A stretch of DNA of 64,000 nucleotides, taken from NCBI RefSeq assembly GCF_008017835.1, contig NZ_VRLT01000059.1:310001-374000 (forward strand), read 5' to 3'. Of this stretch, positions 45,469-55,128 are shown one piece after another; positions within the stretch are counted from its first letter, which is position 1; the number at the start of each line of letters is the position of its first letter. A model generated the notes under the pieces. It ran no database searches, was not told the DNA's origin, and was given only the letters and a program-made list of their open reading frames with translations. Origin of the DNA: Mesonia sp. HuA40 (lineage in GTDB: Bacteria; Bacteroidota; Bacteroidia; Flavobacteriales; Flavobacteriaceae). Both the position numbers and the translations under genes were made by a program.

Positions 45469-47838
45469 TTGAAAATCCTCCTATCTCTACTTTTATTCTA
45501 TTTTCATCTTAATTGTTTTGCCCAGAACAACCAAAAGAGTTATCAAATTTCTGGTAAAGTTATTGCCGCTTCCACACAAGAACCAATTTTGGGCGTAAAT
45601 ATAAGACCTGAAAATACGTCTAAAGGCGATGTAACCGATTTTGAAGGACAGTTTTCCTTTAGCCTTCCTAAAGGAAATTATAAATTAAAAATTTCTTGTT
45701 TAGGGTTCGACACAAAATATTTAGACTTAAACTTAAATCAATCGGTCAATCTTAATATAGAATTAACAGAGAACACTCAAGAATTAGGAGAAATTGTTAT
45801 TACCCAAGATGTTCGACAATCAAAATTAGAACAAGCTCAAATGAGCGTAAACAGTTTACAAGCAGAAGACCTAGAATCTATTCCTGTGGTATTGGGTGAA
45901 AAAGATTTCTTAAAGTCCTTAATTTTACTTCCAGGGGTTAGTAATACCGGAGAAGGCGCGGGCGGTTTTAATGTCCGCGGCGGTGCTGCCGATCAGAACT
46001 TAGTTCTTCTTGATGGCGCCACACTTTACAATGACTCTCACCTTTTCGGGTTTTTCTCTGTACTACAGCCTGATGCCATCCAAAGCCTTACCTTGTATAA
46101 AGGTGGGATTCCTTCAAAATTCGGGAATCGCGTTTCGTCTATTTTAAACATTACACAAAAAGAAGGTAATTTCAAAACATTACAAACCGAGGGTAGTTTA
46201 GGATTGGTGAGCAGCAAAATACTTATTAATGGTCCTATAAAAAAAGACAAAACCAGTTTTTTAATTGGAGGTAGAAGTTCTTATGCGCACTTGTTTTTAA
46301 AACTTGCCGATAATCCAAATAGTGCTTATTTTTATGATATCAATACGCAATTAACCCATATTTTTAATACTCGACATCAACTTTCAATAAGCTCGTATTT
46401 TGGTAGAGATGTATTTAATATAAATAATTCTTTTAAAAATATTTTTGGTAATTCTGTAATTAGCTTCAACCTTTTATCTACGTGGAGCGATACTCTCAAA
46501 GGCAATCTAAGAACCTATTTCTCTGATTATGTATACGATTTAAATTTAGATGTGATTGGCTTTAATTATAAAAACGGTATTACAGAATTTGGCTTGGGTT
46601 ACGATCTAAGCCATCGACTTAATGAAAAATTTAGCTTAGAATATGGTTTGCAAAGCAATTATTATCGTTTTAATCCAGGTTTTTTGGAAGCCTCTAGGCC
46701 AGATGCTGGCTTTAACACCACAGATTTAGTCAACAAATATGCTTGGCAAAATGCTATTTATCTAGCCAGCAACCAAAAAATCGGTAAAAAACTCACTTTA
46801 GAATATGGAGCAAGACTAAATACTTTTCATCGATTGGGTCAAGACCAAGTGGCTTTATACGCTAATAACAATCCGCTTATATTTAATGAAGACTTTGGAA
46901 TATATGAAGGGGCTCCGATAACAGCTTACCAAAAACAGAAAAAAAACGAAATTGTAAAAAGTTTTTTTCATTTAGAACCTAGATTTTCGGCCAGCTATCG
47001 CTTAAGCGAAACAGAATCGATTAAAGTTAGTTACCAGCGCATCAACCAGCATCTTCATCTTATAAGCAATAATGATGCTCCTACTCCACTCGATATTTGG
47101 GCACCAAGCGGCAGATATCTTCAACCACAAAAAAGCGATCAATGGGCTGGAGGCTTCATTAAGCTTTGGAATGATTTTAGTTTAGAAACCGAATTGTTTT
47201 ATAAGCAAGTTAAAAATAGAGTCGATTATATAGACGGCGCAAATTTAATTATCAATGACCAGATTGAGCGTGTAATTTTAACTGGCGAAGCACGCAGCTA
47301 CGGTTGGGAATTGCTTTTCAAAAAAACTAAAGGTAAATGGCAAGGATGGGTAGCCTACACTTTATCAAAATCTGAGCAGAGAACACCAGGAAGAACACCA
47401 ACAGAGACCGGGGTAAATAATGGTAAATGGTACAACACAGGTTGGGATAAAACACACGATCTTTCGGTAGTTGCTAATTATAATCTCAATGAACGCTGGA
47501 AATTCAATGCAAGCTTTGTATACCAAACTGGCCGGCCTACTACCTACCCAACAGGAAAATATGAATATTTAGGTTTATTGGTACCTAATTACGATACTCG
47601 AAATGCCAACCGTTTACCTGACTTTCATCATCTCGATTTTTCGGCTACCTTAACTCCTAAAAAAAACAGAGATAGAGCTTTTAAAAGTTCTTGGGTCTTT
47701 AGCATTTATAACATCTACGGAAGAAAAAATGCAGCTAACATTAGCTTCAGAGAAAATGAAGACTCTAGACGTAATGAAGCCGTTCAACTATCTATATTCG
47801 GAATAGTTCCGGCTATAGCTTATCAATTTAAATTCTAA
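45469..47838 (+). CDS. TonB-dependent receptor with carboxypeptidase-like N-terminal domain
   Basis: 789 residues. Signal peptide ending NCFAQN, then a CarboxypepD_reg-like domain (SGKVIAASTQEPILGVNI, about 28-105), a plug domain with EIVITQDVRQSKLEQAQ and FNVRGGAADQNLVLLDGA, and a C-terminal beta barrel ending in AYQFKF. It imports an unknown substrate across the outer membrane using TonB energy. Start is a TTG at 45469; no ATG gives a full signal peptide. Followed two bases later by a DUF4249 lipoprotein, a standard pairing. Confidence 0.93.
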   Translation: MKILLSLLLFYFHLNCFAQNNQKSYQISGKVIAASTQEPILGVNIRPENTSKGDVTDFEGQFSFSLPKGNYKLKISCLGFDTKYLDLNLNQSVNLNIELTENTQELGEIVITQDVRQSKLEQAQMSVNSLQAEDLESIPVVLGEKDFLKSLILLPGVSNTGEGAGGFNVRGGAADQNLVLLDGATLYNDSHLFGFFSVLQPDAIQSLTLYKGGIPSKFGNRVSSILNITQKEGNFKTLQTEGSLGLVSSKILINGPIKKDKTSFLIGGRSSYAHLFLKLADNPNSAYFYDINTQLTHIFNTRHQLSISSYFGRDVFNINNSFKNIFGNSVISFNLLSTWSDTLKGNLRTYFSDYVYDLNLDVIGFNYKNGITEFGLGYDLSHRLNEKFSLEYGLQSNYYRFNPGFLEASRPDAGFNTTDLVNKYAWQNAIYLASNQKIGKKLTLEYGARLNTFHRLGQDQVALYANNNPLIFNEDFGIYEGAPITAYQKQKKNEIVKSFFHLEPRFSASYRLSETESIKVSYQRINQHLHLISNNDAPTPLDIWAPSGRYLQPQKSDQWAGGFIKLWNDFSLETELFYKQVKNRVDYIDGANLIINDQIERVILTGEARSYGWELLFKKTKGKWQGWVAYTLSKSEQRTPGRTPTETGVNNGKWYNTGWDKTHDLSVVANYNLNERWKFNASFVYQTGRPTTYPTGKYEYLGLLVPNYDTRNANRLPDFHHLDFSATLTPKKNRDRAFKSSWVFSIYNIYGRKNAANISFRENEDSRRNEAVQLSIFGIVPAIAYQFKF

Positions 47839-47840
47839 TT

Positions 47841-48650
47841 ATGAAGCTCAAAAAATTATTCCTAATGGCATTAGCGCTATTACTCCTGTCTTGTGAAGAT
47901 GTGGTTGATTTAGCACTGCCACAAGCCAAGCAAGAATTAGTGATCGAAGCTAATGCTATACAGTATGCCAACAAAGCAAACGGTACTTTACGCGTTAAAT
48001 TAAGCTTGACAAATAATTTCTATGATGAGTTAACAATTCCTGTTAATGATGCCGAAATAATATTGCAAGTGAATAATTCTGCTCAAAACGTGCCTTTTAA
48101 AAATGACGGCCTTTACTCCCTACCCATTGCCTTTTATGAAAATACAGAGTATGAGCTTATAGTAAACTATCAAGCGCAAACTTATTCGGCTCGTACAAAA
48201 CTATTCAAAACTGTACCAATTGATTCCATTCAACTTACAGAAAGAAGCTTTACAGATGATAATATTGCTCTCAATGCTTTTTTTACAGATCCTGATACAG
48301 CGGGAGATTGCTATTTATTTCTTACTTCGGCTACCAACCAACTCAATGAGGTTAGCGTTACAGATGATGAACTTTTTAATGGCAATACCACTGCCGTATA
48401 TTATAGCGAAGAATTGAAGGCTACAGACACCGTTACCTTCAAAATTCAAGGAATAAGCCAAGATTATAAACGTTTTTTAAATATTTTATTGCAACAGTCT
48501 AATTCAGGAGCAGGCGGTAATCCCTTTTCTTCGCCTCCTTCAAAAATAAATGGTAATTTTGTAAACCAGGATAATCCAGAGAAAAGGGCTTTAGGCTTTT
48601 TTTCTATTTCACAAGAATATGAATTAGATTTTATCATCCCTAATGAATGA
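47841..48650 (+). CDS. DUF4249 family lipoprotein, partner of the TonB-dependent receptor
   Basis: 269 residues. Lipoprotein signal (LLLLSCEDVVDL). DUF4249 start VDLALPQAKQELVIEANAI followed by Ig-like strands. Genes of this family nearly always follow a TonB receptor; the protein probably sits on the outside of the outer membrane and helps substrate capture. Overlaps murQ by eight bases. Confidence 0.88.
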   Translation: MKLKKLFLMALALLLLSCEDVVDLALPQAKQELVIEANAIQYANKANGTLRVKLSLTNNFYDELTIPVNDAEIILQVNNSAQNVPFKNDGLYSLPIAFYENTEYELIVNYQAQTYSARTKLFKTVPIDSIQLTERSFTDDNIALNAFFTDPDTAGDCYLFLTSATNQLNEVSVTDDELFNGNTTAVYYSEELKATDTVTFKIQGISQDYKRFLNILLQQSNSGAGGNPFSSPPSKINGNFVNQDNPEKRALGFFSISQEYELDFIIPNE

Positions 48651-49461
48651 ATTTGAAAAATTAACCGAATCGGCTAGTTTGTACGATAATTTAGAAAAAA
48701 TGCCGCTAGCAGATATTTTAAAAAATATTAATCGGGAAGATCAAAAAGTAGCTCTAGCGGTTGAACAAGAATTAGAATCTATTGAGCGTCTTGCCCTTCA
48801 AATTAATAAACAATTACAAGAGGGTGGCCGATTGTTTTATATAGGTGCTGGCACCAGCGGTAGACTAGGTATTTTAGACGCTAGTGAATGTCCGCCCACA
48901 TTTGGTGTATCTGCCCAACTAGTTATAGGTATCATTGCTGGTGGTGATGAAGCTATAAGAAATGCTGTAGAGGGAGCCGAAGATGATACGCAACAGGCGG
49001 CTAAAGATCTTCAAAAATTTAATATCACCGCAAAAGATATTGTAGTTGGTATTGCGGCTTCAGGGACAACTCCTTATGTAGTTGGCGGACTTGAATTTTG
49101 TAATGAAAATAAAATTAAGACGGGAGCTATAAGCTGTAATCCCAACAGCCCGATTAGTAAAATAGTCAATTTTCCTATTACCGTTAAAGTTGGTCCTGAA
49201 TTTTTAACAGGAAGCTCAAGAATGAAAGCCGGAACCGCCCAAAAAATGGTTTTAAATATGTTAACCACCAGTGTTATGATTCAAATGGGAAGAGTTCAAG
49301 GAAATAAGATGGTAGATATGCAATTAAGCAATACCAAGTTAAAAAAGCGTGCTATAAAAATGATTTGTGATGCAACTAATGTTTCTCCAACAAAAGCCGA
49401 TGAAGTTTTAAAAAAATTCAAAAATGTGCGCCAAGCAATTGAAGCAATCCAAAAAAAATAG
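48643..49461 (+). CDS. murQ: N-acetylmuramic acid 6-phosphate etherase
   Basis: 272 residues, SIS fold. It cleaves the lactyl ether of MurNAc-6-phosphate to give GlcNAc-6-phosphate in cell-wall recycling. Motifs: GAGTSGRLGILDASECPPTFG (sugar-phosphate site and catalytic glutamate), GGDEAIRNAVEGAEDD, and SSRMKAGTAQKMVLNMLTT. It overlaps the DUF4249 gene upstream and is three bases before the small DUF6095 gene. Confidence 0.95.
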   Translation: MNEFEKLTESASLYDNLEKMPLADILKNINREDQKVALAVEQELESIERLALQINKQLQEGGRLFYIGAGTSGRLGILDASECPPTFGVSAQLVIGIIAGGDEAIRNAVEGAEDDTQQAAKDLQKFNITAKDIVVGIAASGTTPYVVGGLEFCNENKIKTGAISCNPNSPISKIVNFPITVKVGPEFLTGSSRMKAGTAQKMVLNMLTTSVMIQMGRVQGNKMVDMQLSNTKLKKRAIKMICDATNVSPTKADEVLKKFKNVRQAIEAIQKK

Positions 49462-49464
49462 TTT

Positions 49465-49692
49465 ATGACAAAAAGAACCAATAAAACCACTTTAATGCGC
49501 GGCGTACGCTATTTAGCCTTTGCGTTACCGCTAGCCTTTATAGGACCTTCGGTTATTTACTCTGCCTTTAATAATCAAGAAAACGATTTTTACATACCCG
49601 TTCTCCTTTTAGGTATTTTGGCTTGCGCCGGATCTGTATTTTTAATGTTCAGAGGAATTCTTACCATGGTAAAAGCGCTTTTTGATGAATAG
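49465..49692 (+). CDS. DUF6095-like small membrane protein
   Basis: 75 residues, two membrane helices (about 13-33 and 42-62) with a short extra-cytoplasmic loop. It resembles the flavobacterial DUF6095 family that follows murQ in many genomes. Function unknown. The terminator hairpin overlaps its last codons. Confidence 0.8.
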   Translation: MTKRTNKTTLMRGVRYLAFALPLAFIGPSVIYSAFNNQENDFYIPVLLLGILACAGSVFLMFRGILTMVKALFDE

Positions 49693-49722
49693 CGAGACAT
49701 CTAAAAAAGCGCTTTTATAATT
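49671..49722 (+). terminator. Terminator overlapping the 3' end of the DUF6095 gene
   Basis: Left arm AAAAGCGCTTTTTGATG (49671-49687) lies inside the coding region; right arm from 49698 ends GCGCTTTT at 49716, followed by an AT-rich run. The stop codon TAG (49690-49692) is in the loop. Confidence 0.65.
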
Positions 49723-49742
49723 TTTAAAATAGCTTTAAAAAT

Positions 49743-50336
49743 TTATTGACCCTGTTCATATGGGATATTGAATTTACCTTTGGTAACACTAATTAGTTTT
49801 GGGCTATCATCGTCTTCAAATTCTAATTCAGCATTAAATTCAAAAGTTCCTTTAATTATCTCATTGGTTCTATCAATTTCTGTAATGGTCAAAGTACCAC
49901 CATAAGTTTCATTTGTCGCCCAAGTTACAGGCGTTTCAAAACTCTGCATATCTTCTGTAAAAGTAACTGCTCCTGTTGCCCAAAAATCATTATTACCTAA
50001 ACCAGTTATACTTAATGGGTAGGAGCTCAACTGAACCATATTTACATCCTCTACCACTATCATAAAAGTCATCGAATTAGAAATGCGTCCATCATTTGCA
50101 TTTATTTGCACGACTTCACCCGGAGGCGTAGTTAGAGTAGGTATACTCCAAGCTTTAGCAAATGTAGCAGTATAAGGAACCCCATCTATCTCTGCTGAAA
50201 AGCTTCCAGAATTAGTGTTGTTTGGTGGGTTTAATTTACCGAATTCTCCCTCTAAAGGTTCAGTTTCACAAGAAGAAAAACCTAAACAAAGTGTTACAAT
50301 AAATAAAGATTTTAAAAGTAGGTTTATTTTTTTCAT
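49743..50336 (-). CDS. DUF6252-like lipoprotein
   Basis: 197 residues. Lipoprotein signal (CLGFSSCETEPLEG). The mature part is all beta, with FSAEIDGVPYTATFAKA near the start and GTLTITEIDRTNEIIKGTFEFNA near the end, the pattern of DUF6252 lipoproteins in Bacteroidota. No known activity. Same strand as the MFS gene, 52 bases downstream of it. Confidence 0.78.
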   Translation of the reverse strand: MKKINLLLKSLFIVTLCLGFSSCETEPLEGEFGKLNPPNNTNSGSFSAEIDGVPYTATFAKAWSIPTLTTPPGEVVQINANDGRISNSMTFMIVVEDVNMVQLSSYPLSITGLGNNDFWATGAVTFTEDMQSFETPVTWATNETYGGTLTITEIDRTNEIIKGTFEFNAELEFEDDDSPKLISVTKGKFNIPYEQGQ

Positions 50337-50388
50337 TAAGTTGAGTTTTATGGTAAAACAAACATAAATAAAATTTCTTAATATTTTG

Positions 50389-51705
50389 TTATTTTCTAGG
50401 AACTCTTGTTAGCAGTATTATCCCTAAAATAAAGAATAGAATTAAAAATAATATCGCCGAGCGTATGCTACCGGTTACTTGAGCTACAAAACCGTAAGAA
50501 AGCATACCAATAACAATTCCTATCTTTTCGGAAACATCATAAAAACTAAAGTAAGACGCAGTATCTTTTGCTTTTTCTGGGATAAATTTAGAATAAGTAC
50601 TTCTTGAAAGCGATTGAATACCCCCCATAACCAATCCTACACATGCAGCGGCAACGTAAAATTGTTGCGGTGTATTAATAAAATAAGCATAAACGCATAT
50701 TGCAACCCAAATAAAGTTTATACCCATTAAAACCTGTATATTTCCATATTTACGGGATAGCCTACTGGTTAAGAGCGCTCCTAGAACAGCGACTAATTGA
50801 ATTAGTAAAATGCTAATAATTAATCCTACGGTAGCATCTTGCCCTCCCCAGTCTAATTCTTCTATTCCAAAATAAGTAGCAATTAACATAATGGTTTGCA
50901 CCGCCATGCTATAAAGAAAAAACGCATAGAGATAACGGCGCAAGCTAAGGTTTTGTTTAATTTTAACTGCAATTAATTTTAACTCTCTAAATCCGTTTAA
51001 AAAAACATCTTTCTTTCGGGTGTATGCTTTTTTATTGCCTTGTGGCAAGTACAAATAGGTATATTGGCTAAAGCCGATCCACCAAACACCGGTTAAAATA
51101 AACGACAGGCGTGTAGGAAAATCCTTGCTTTCAAAACCCCATAATTCGTAAAACATTATGAGTACTAAACAAATGATTAAGAGAATAACACTACCAATAT
51201 ATCCCATGGCATATCCTTTAGCACTTACTTGATCTTGTTGTTTAGGAAAAGCAATATCTGGAAGGTAAGAATTGTAAAAAACTATACTACCCCAAAACCC
51301 GATTAAGGCCAAATAATAGCAAAATAAACCAAACCAAAGTATTTCTAGATTAAACCAAAATAAGCCAATACACGAGAAGGCGCCTAGATAATTAAAAAAA
51401 CGCATAAAACGTTTTTTATTGCCGAGATAATCGGCTATACCGCTAAGCAACGGACTTAAAATGGATATGGTTAAAAAAGCTAATGCAGTAACATAGCTTA
51501 TAAGGGTATCATTATTCCAAGTAAAACCAAGAAAATCAATTTGATCATTTAAAATGTTTCCTTGTTCGTCTTTTACTAAAGTAAGGGCTCCATAAAATAT
51601 GGGAAAAATGGCCGATGAGATTACCAAGCTGTAAACAGAATTAGCCCAATCATAAAATGCCCAAGCCCGCAATAATTTTTTATGTCCTTTAGGGAAGTGT
51701 TTCAT
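50389..51705 (-). CDS. MFS transporter, UMF1/Atg22-like family
   Basis: 438 residues, about twelve membrane helices. N-terminal AWAFYDWANSVYSLVISSAIFPIFYG and middle GGIQSLSRSTYSKFIP are typical of UMF1-type transporters, named for amino-acid effluxer-like proteins of yeast. Substrate unknown. A terminator stands just upstream of its start, separating it from the ABC-F gene. Confidence 0.87.
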   Translation of the reverse strand: MKHFPKGHKKLLRAWAFYDWANSVYSLVISSAIFPIFYGALTLVKDEQGNILNDQIDFLGFTWNNDTLISYVTALAFLTISILSPLLSGIADYLGNKKRFMRFFNYLGAFSCIGLFWFNLEILWFGLFCYYLALIGFWGSIVFYNSYLPDIAFPKQQDQVSAKGYAMGYIGSVILLIICLVLIMFYELWGFESKDFPTRLSFILTGVWWIGFSQYTYLYLPQGNKKAYTRKKDVFLNGFRELKLIAVKIKQNLSLRRYLYAFFLYSMAVQTIMLIATYFGIEELDWGGQDATVGLIISILLIQLVAVLGALLTSRLSRKYGNIQVLMGINFIWVAICVYAYFINTPQQFYVAAACVGLVMGGIQSLSRSTYSKFIPEKAKDTASYFSFYDVSEKIGIVIGMLSYGFVAQVTGSIRSAILFLILFFILGIILLTRVPRK

Positions 51706-51732
51706 AGCGCTATTTTGATTTGCCTAAAATAA

Positions 51733-51768
51733 AAAAATCCTTTCTTTATTTAACAAGAAAGGATTTTT
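51733..51768 (-). terminator. Intrinsic terminator downstream of the ABC-F gene and its 3' structured element
   Basis: 14-bp perfect stem (51733-51746 with 51755-51768), 8-base loop. On the minus strand the stem is followed by a run of seven T, so it is best oriented to end minus-strand transcripts. Confidence 0.85.
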
Positions 51769-51777
51769 ATTGTGCAA

Positions 51778-51872
51778 GGGGTAGCAGCGGCATCCTTTTT
51801 GGCTTTTCTTGCCAAAAAGATATAGCGGATGACCCGACCCGCTGGTAACTAATTACCAGCGGGTTGCACCCC
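51778..51872 (-). ncRNA. Structured intergenic element, candidate conserved RNA or dispersed repeat
   Basis: 95 bases, more GC-rich than its surroundings, directly after the ABC-F stop codon. Closing stem GGGGT/ACCCC (51778-51782, 51868-51872). A perfect 12-bp hairpin with loop CTAA (51837-51848, 51853-51864). A second nested stem: CATCC/GGATG (51791-51795, 51827-51831) enclosing CTTTTTGGC/GCCAAAAAG (51795-51803, 51811-51819). An intrinsic terminator follows on the minus strand, so minus is the likelier direction. I recall similar sequences in other Flavobacteriaceae gaps. It could match a known flavobacterial RNA family such as Flavo-1, but I cannot check. Confidence 0.6.
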
Positions 51873-51874
51873 AA

Positions 51875-53554
<1,680 letters not shown>

Positions 53555-53605
53555 TTAAGTTTTGTATTTAACGTCAGCTTAACAAAGCACTTTTAACGAA
53601 GACAT

Positions 53606-53613
53606 TATATTTG
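53606..53613 (+). promoter_or_regulatory. -7 promoter element TATATTTG
   Basis: Exact TAnnTTTG match 23 bases before the start of the thioredoxin-fold lipoprotein gene. No TTG at the usual spacing. Confidence 0.4.
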
Positions 53614-53636
53614 AAGGCTTAGTTAGTATGTAAATT

Positions 53637-55058
53637 ATGTGGCATTATTTTTATCGCGTTTTGTTAGTAGCTATATTAGTTGCTAGTTGTCAAGACAATA
53701 CAAAAACAAGTGAGATTACGGGTAGCTATTTGGGTGGTGAAATTGTAAACCCAAATCAAGATTTTTTGACCCTTGAGCGCAAAGGAGAGCTTATTGATAC
53801 TATCTTTCTAGATAAGAGAAATCGGTTTAAGTACGTTTTTAAAAATAATGATTTAGGCCTGCTTACCATTAGGCATCAGCCTGAAAGTCAAATTTTATTT
53901 GTTGAAGAAAATGACAGCATCTTACTTAGATTAAATACGCTTGAGTTTGATGAGTCTTTAATGTACTCTGGCAAAGGAGCTGAAAAGAATAATTTATTGA
54001 TGGAAATGTTCTTGCAAAATGAACAAAATAATGATCTTATTTTATCTTACTATAAAATTAGTCCGCAAGAATTTTTAAAAAAAACAGATTCTATACATCA
54101 AGAACGCTTGGCTAAATTGAATGCGCTAAATGAGGTTCATGAGTTCTCTGATGCTTTTCTCAATGTTGCAAAAAAAGGAATTGATTATGAATATTATGAC
54201 TTGCGGGAACGCTACGCTTTTTTAATAAATAAATACTTCACAGAATTTAGAAAAAAAATACCTCAAGACTTCTTTGATTACAGAAAACAGGTGAATTTTA
54301 ATGATGAAGATTTAACGAGTCATTACATTTACCAGCGATTTCTTGATAATTATTTAAAAAATAGATCTTTAGAATATTGTATTAAGCACAATTTAGGTAA
54401 ACCTTGTTTTAGTTTAAGCAATGTAGAAAATTTAGAGAGAAGACTTAAGCTTGCCGATTCGCTTTTTAAGAATGAAAATTTAAGGAAACACTTTATTAAA
54501 AAATTTGCAAAAAACCAGATTATATTTTCTGAAAATGACACGCAAATAAGTGGCACGCTTAGTCTGGTTGAAACCTTAGGCTTCTCTAATGATTTAATCA
54601 ATCAGCTCAAGGCACTGGGTAAGGTTCATCGCTCTTTTTTCATCGGTGAAAACATAAAAGACAAAGAACTTATTACCCCTAAAAATCAAAACAAAAGTTA
54701 CCAGGAAATTGTAAAAAGAAATAGTATCATATTTTACTGGTCGGTTTATTCATCCAACCATCATAAAGAACTACATCATACAATTAATGAGTTAAGAAAT
54801 AAGTACCCCGAAATTGATTTTATAGGAGTAAATATAGACGCAACAGAACCTACTATTTGGAAAAAGACAATTAAAAACTTTGATTACAATCAAGATTTTG
54901 AATACCAAATCAAAGAATTAAAGTGCGATAAAAGCTTATACAATAACTATCTTAATAAATTACTTTTTGTGAATAAAAAGGGGGAAATTGTAAGGGGTGA
55001 CATTCAAATAAATGATCCAGATTTTGAAAATTATGTTTTAGAATTTTTAAATTTATAG
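53637..55058 (+). CDS. Thioredoxin-fold lipoprotein without redox cysteines (DUF4369-like N-terminus)
   Basis: 473 residues. Lipoprotein signal (LLVAILVASCQD). Residues about 28-120 look like the DUF4369 domain of TlpA-type lipoproteins, followed by a long helical region. The C-terminal 130 residues follow the TlpA thioredoxin pattern (IIFYWSVYSSNHHKELHH, then FIGVNIDATEPTIWKKT and LLFVNKKGEIVRG), but SVYSSNHH stands where CxxC should be. So it is probably not a disulfide reductase; a binding or scaffold role is more likely. Convergent with nrdA. Confidence 0.75.
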   Translation: MWHYFYRVLLVAILVASCQDNTKTSEITGSYLGGEIVNPNQDFLTLERKGELIDTIFLDKRNRFKYVFKNNDLGLLTIRHQPESQILFVEENDSILLRLNTLEFDESLMYSGKGAEKNNLLMEMFLQNEQNNDLILSYYKISPQEFLKKTDSIHQERLAKLNALNEVHEFSDAFLNVAKKGIDYEYYDLRERYAFLINKYFTEFRKKIPQDFFDYRKQVNFNDEDLTSHYIYQRFLDNYLKNRSLEYCIKHNLGKPCFSLSNVENLERRLKLADSLFKNENLRKHFIKKFAKNQIIFSENDTQISGTLSLVETLGFSNDLINQLKALGKVHRSFFIGENIKDKELITPKNQNKSYQEIVKRNSIIFYWSVYSSNHHKELHHTINELRNKYPEIDFIGVNIDATEPTIWKKTIKNFDYNQDFEYQIKELKCDKSLYNNYLNKLLFVNKKGEIVRGDIQINDPDFENYVLEFLNL

Positions 55059-55080
55059 CTCAATTAAAAAATGTAATGCA

Positions 55081-55116
55081 TTTTAAACGAGAAGTTTAGT
55101 AACTTCTCGTTTAAAA
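55081..55116. terminator. Intrinsic terminator between convergent genes
   Basis: Perfect 16-bp stem (55081-55096 with 55101-55116) around loop TAGT, with T-rich 3' flank and A-rich 5' flank. Serves the lipoprotein gene and nrdA. Confidence 0.9.
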
Positions 55117-55128
55117 TTCTTTCACTCT

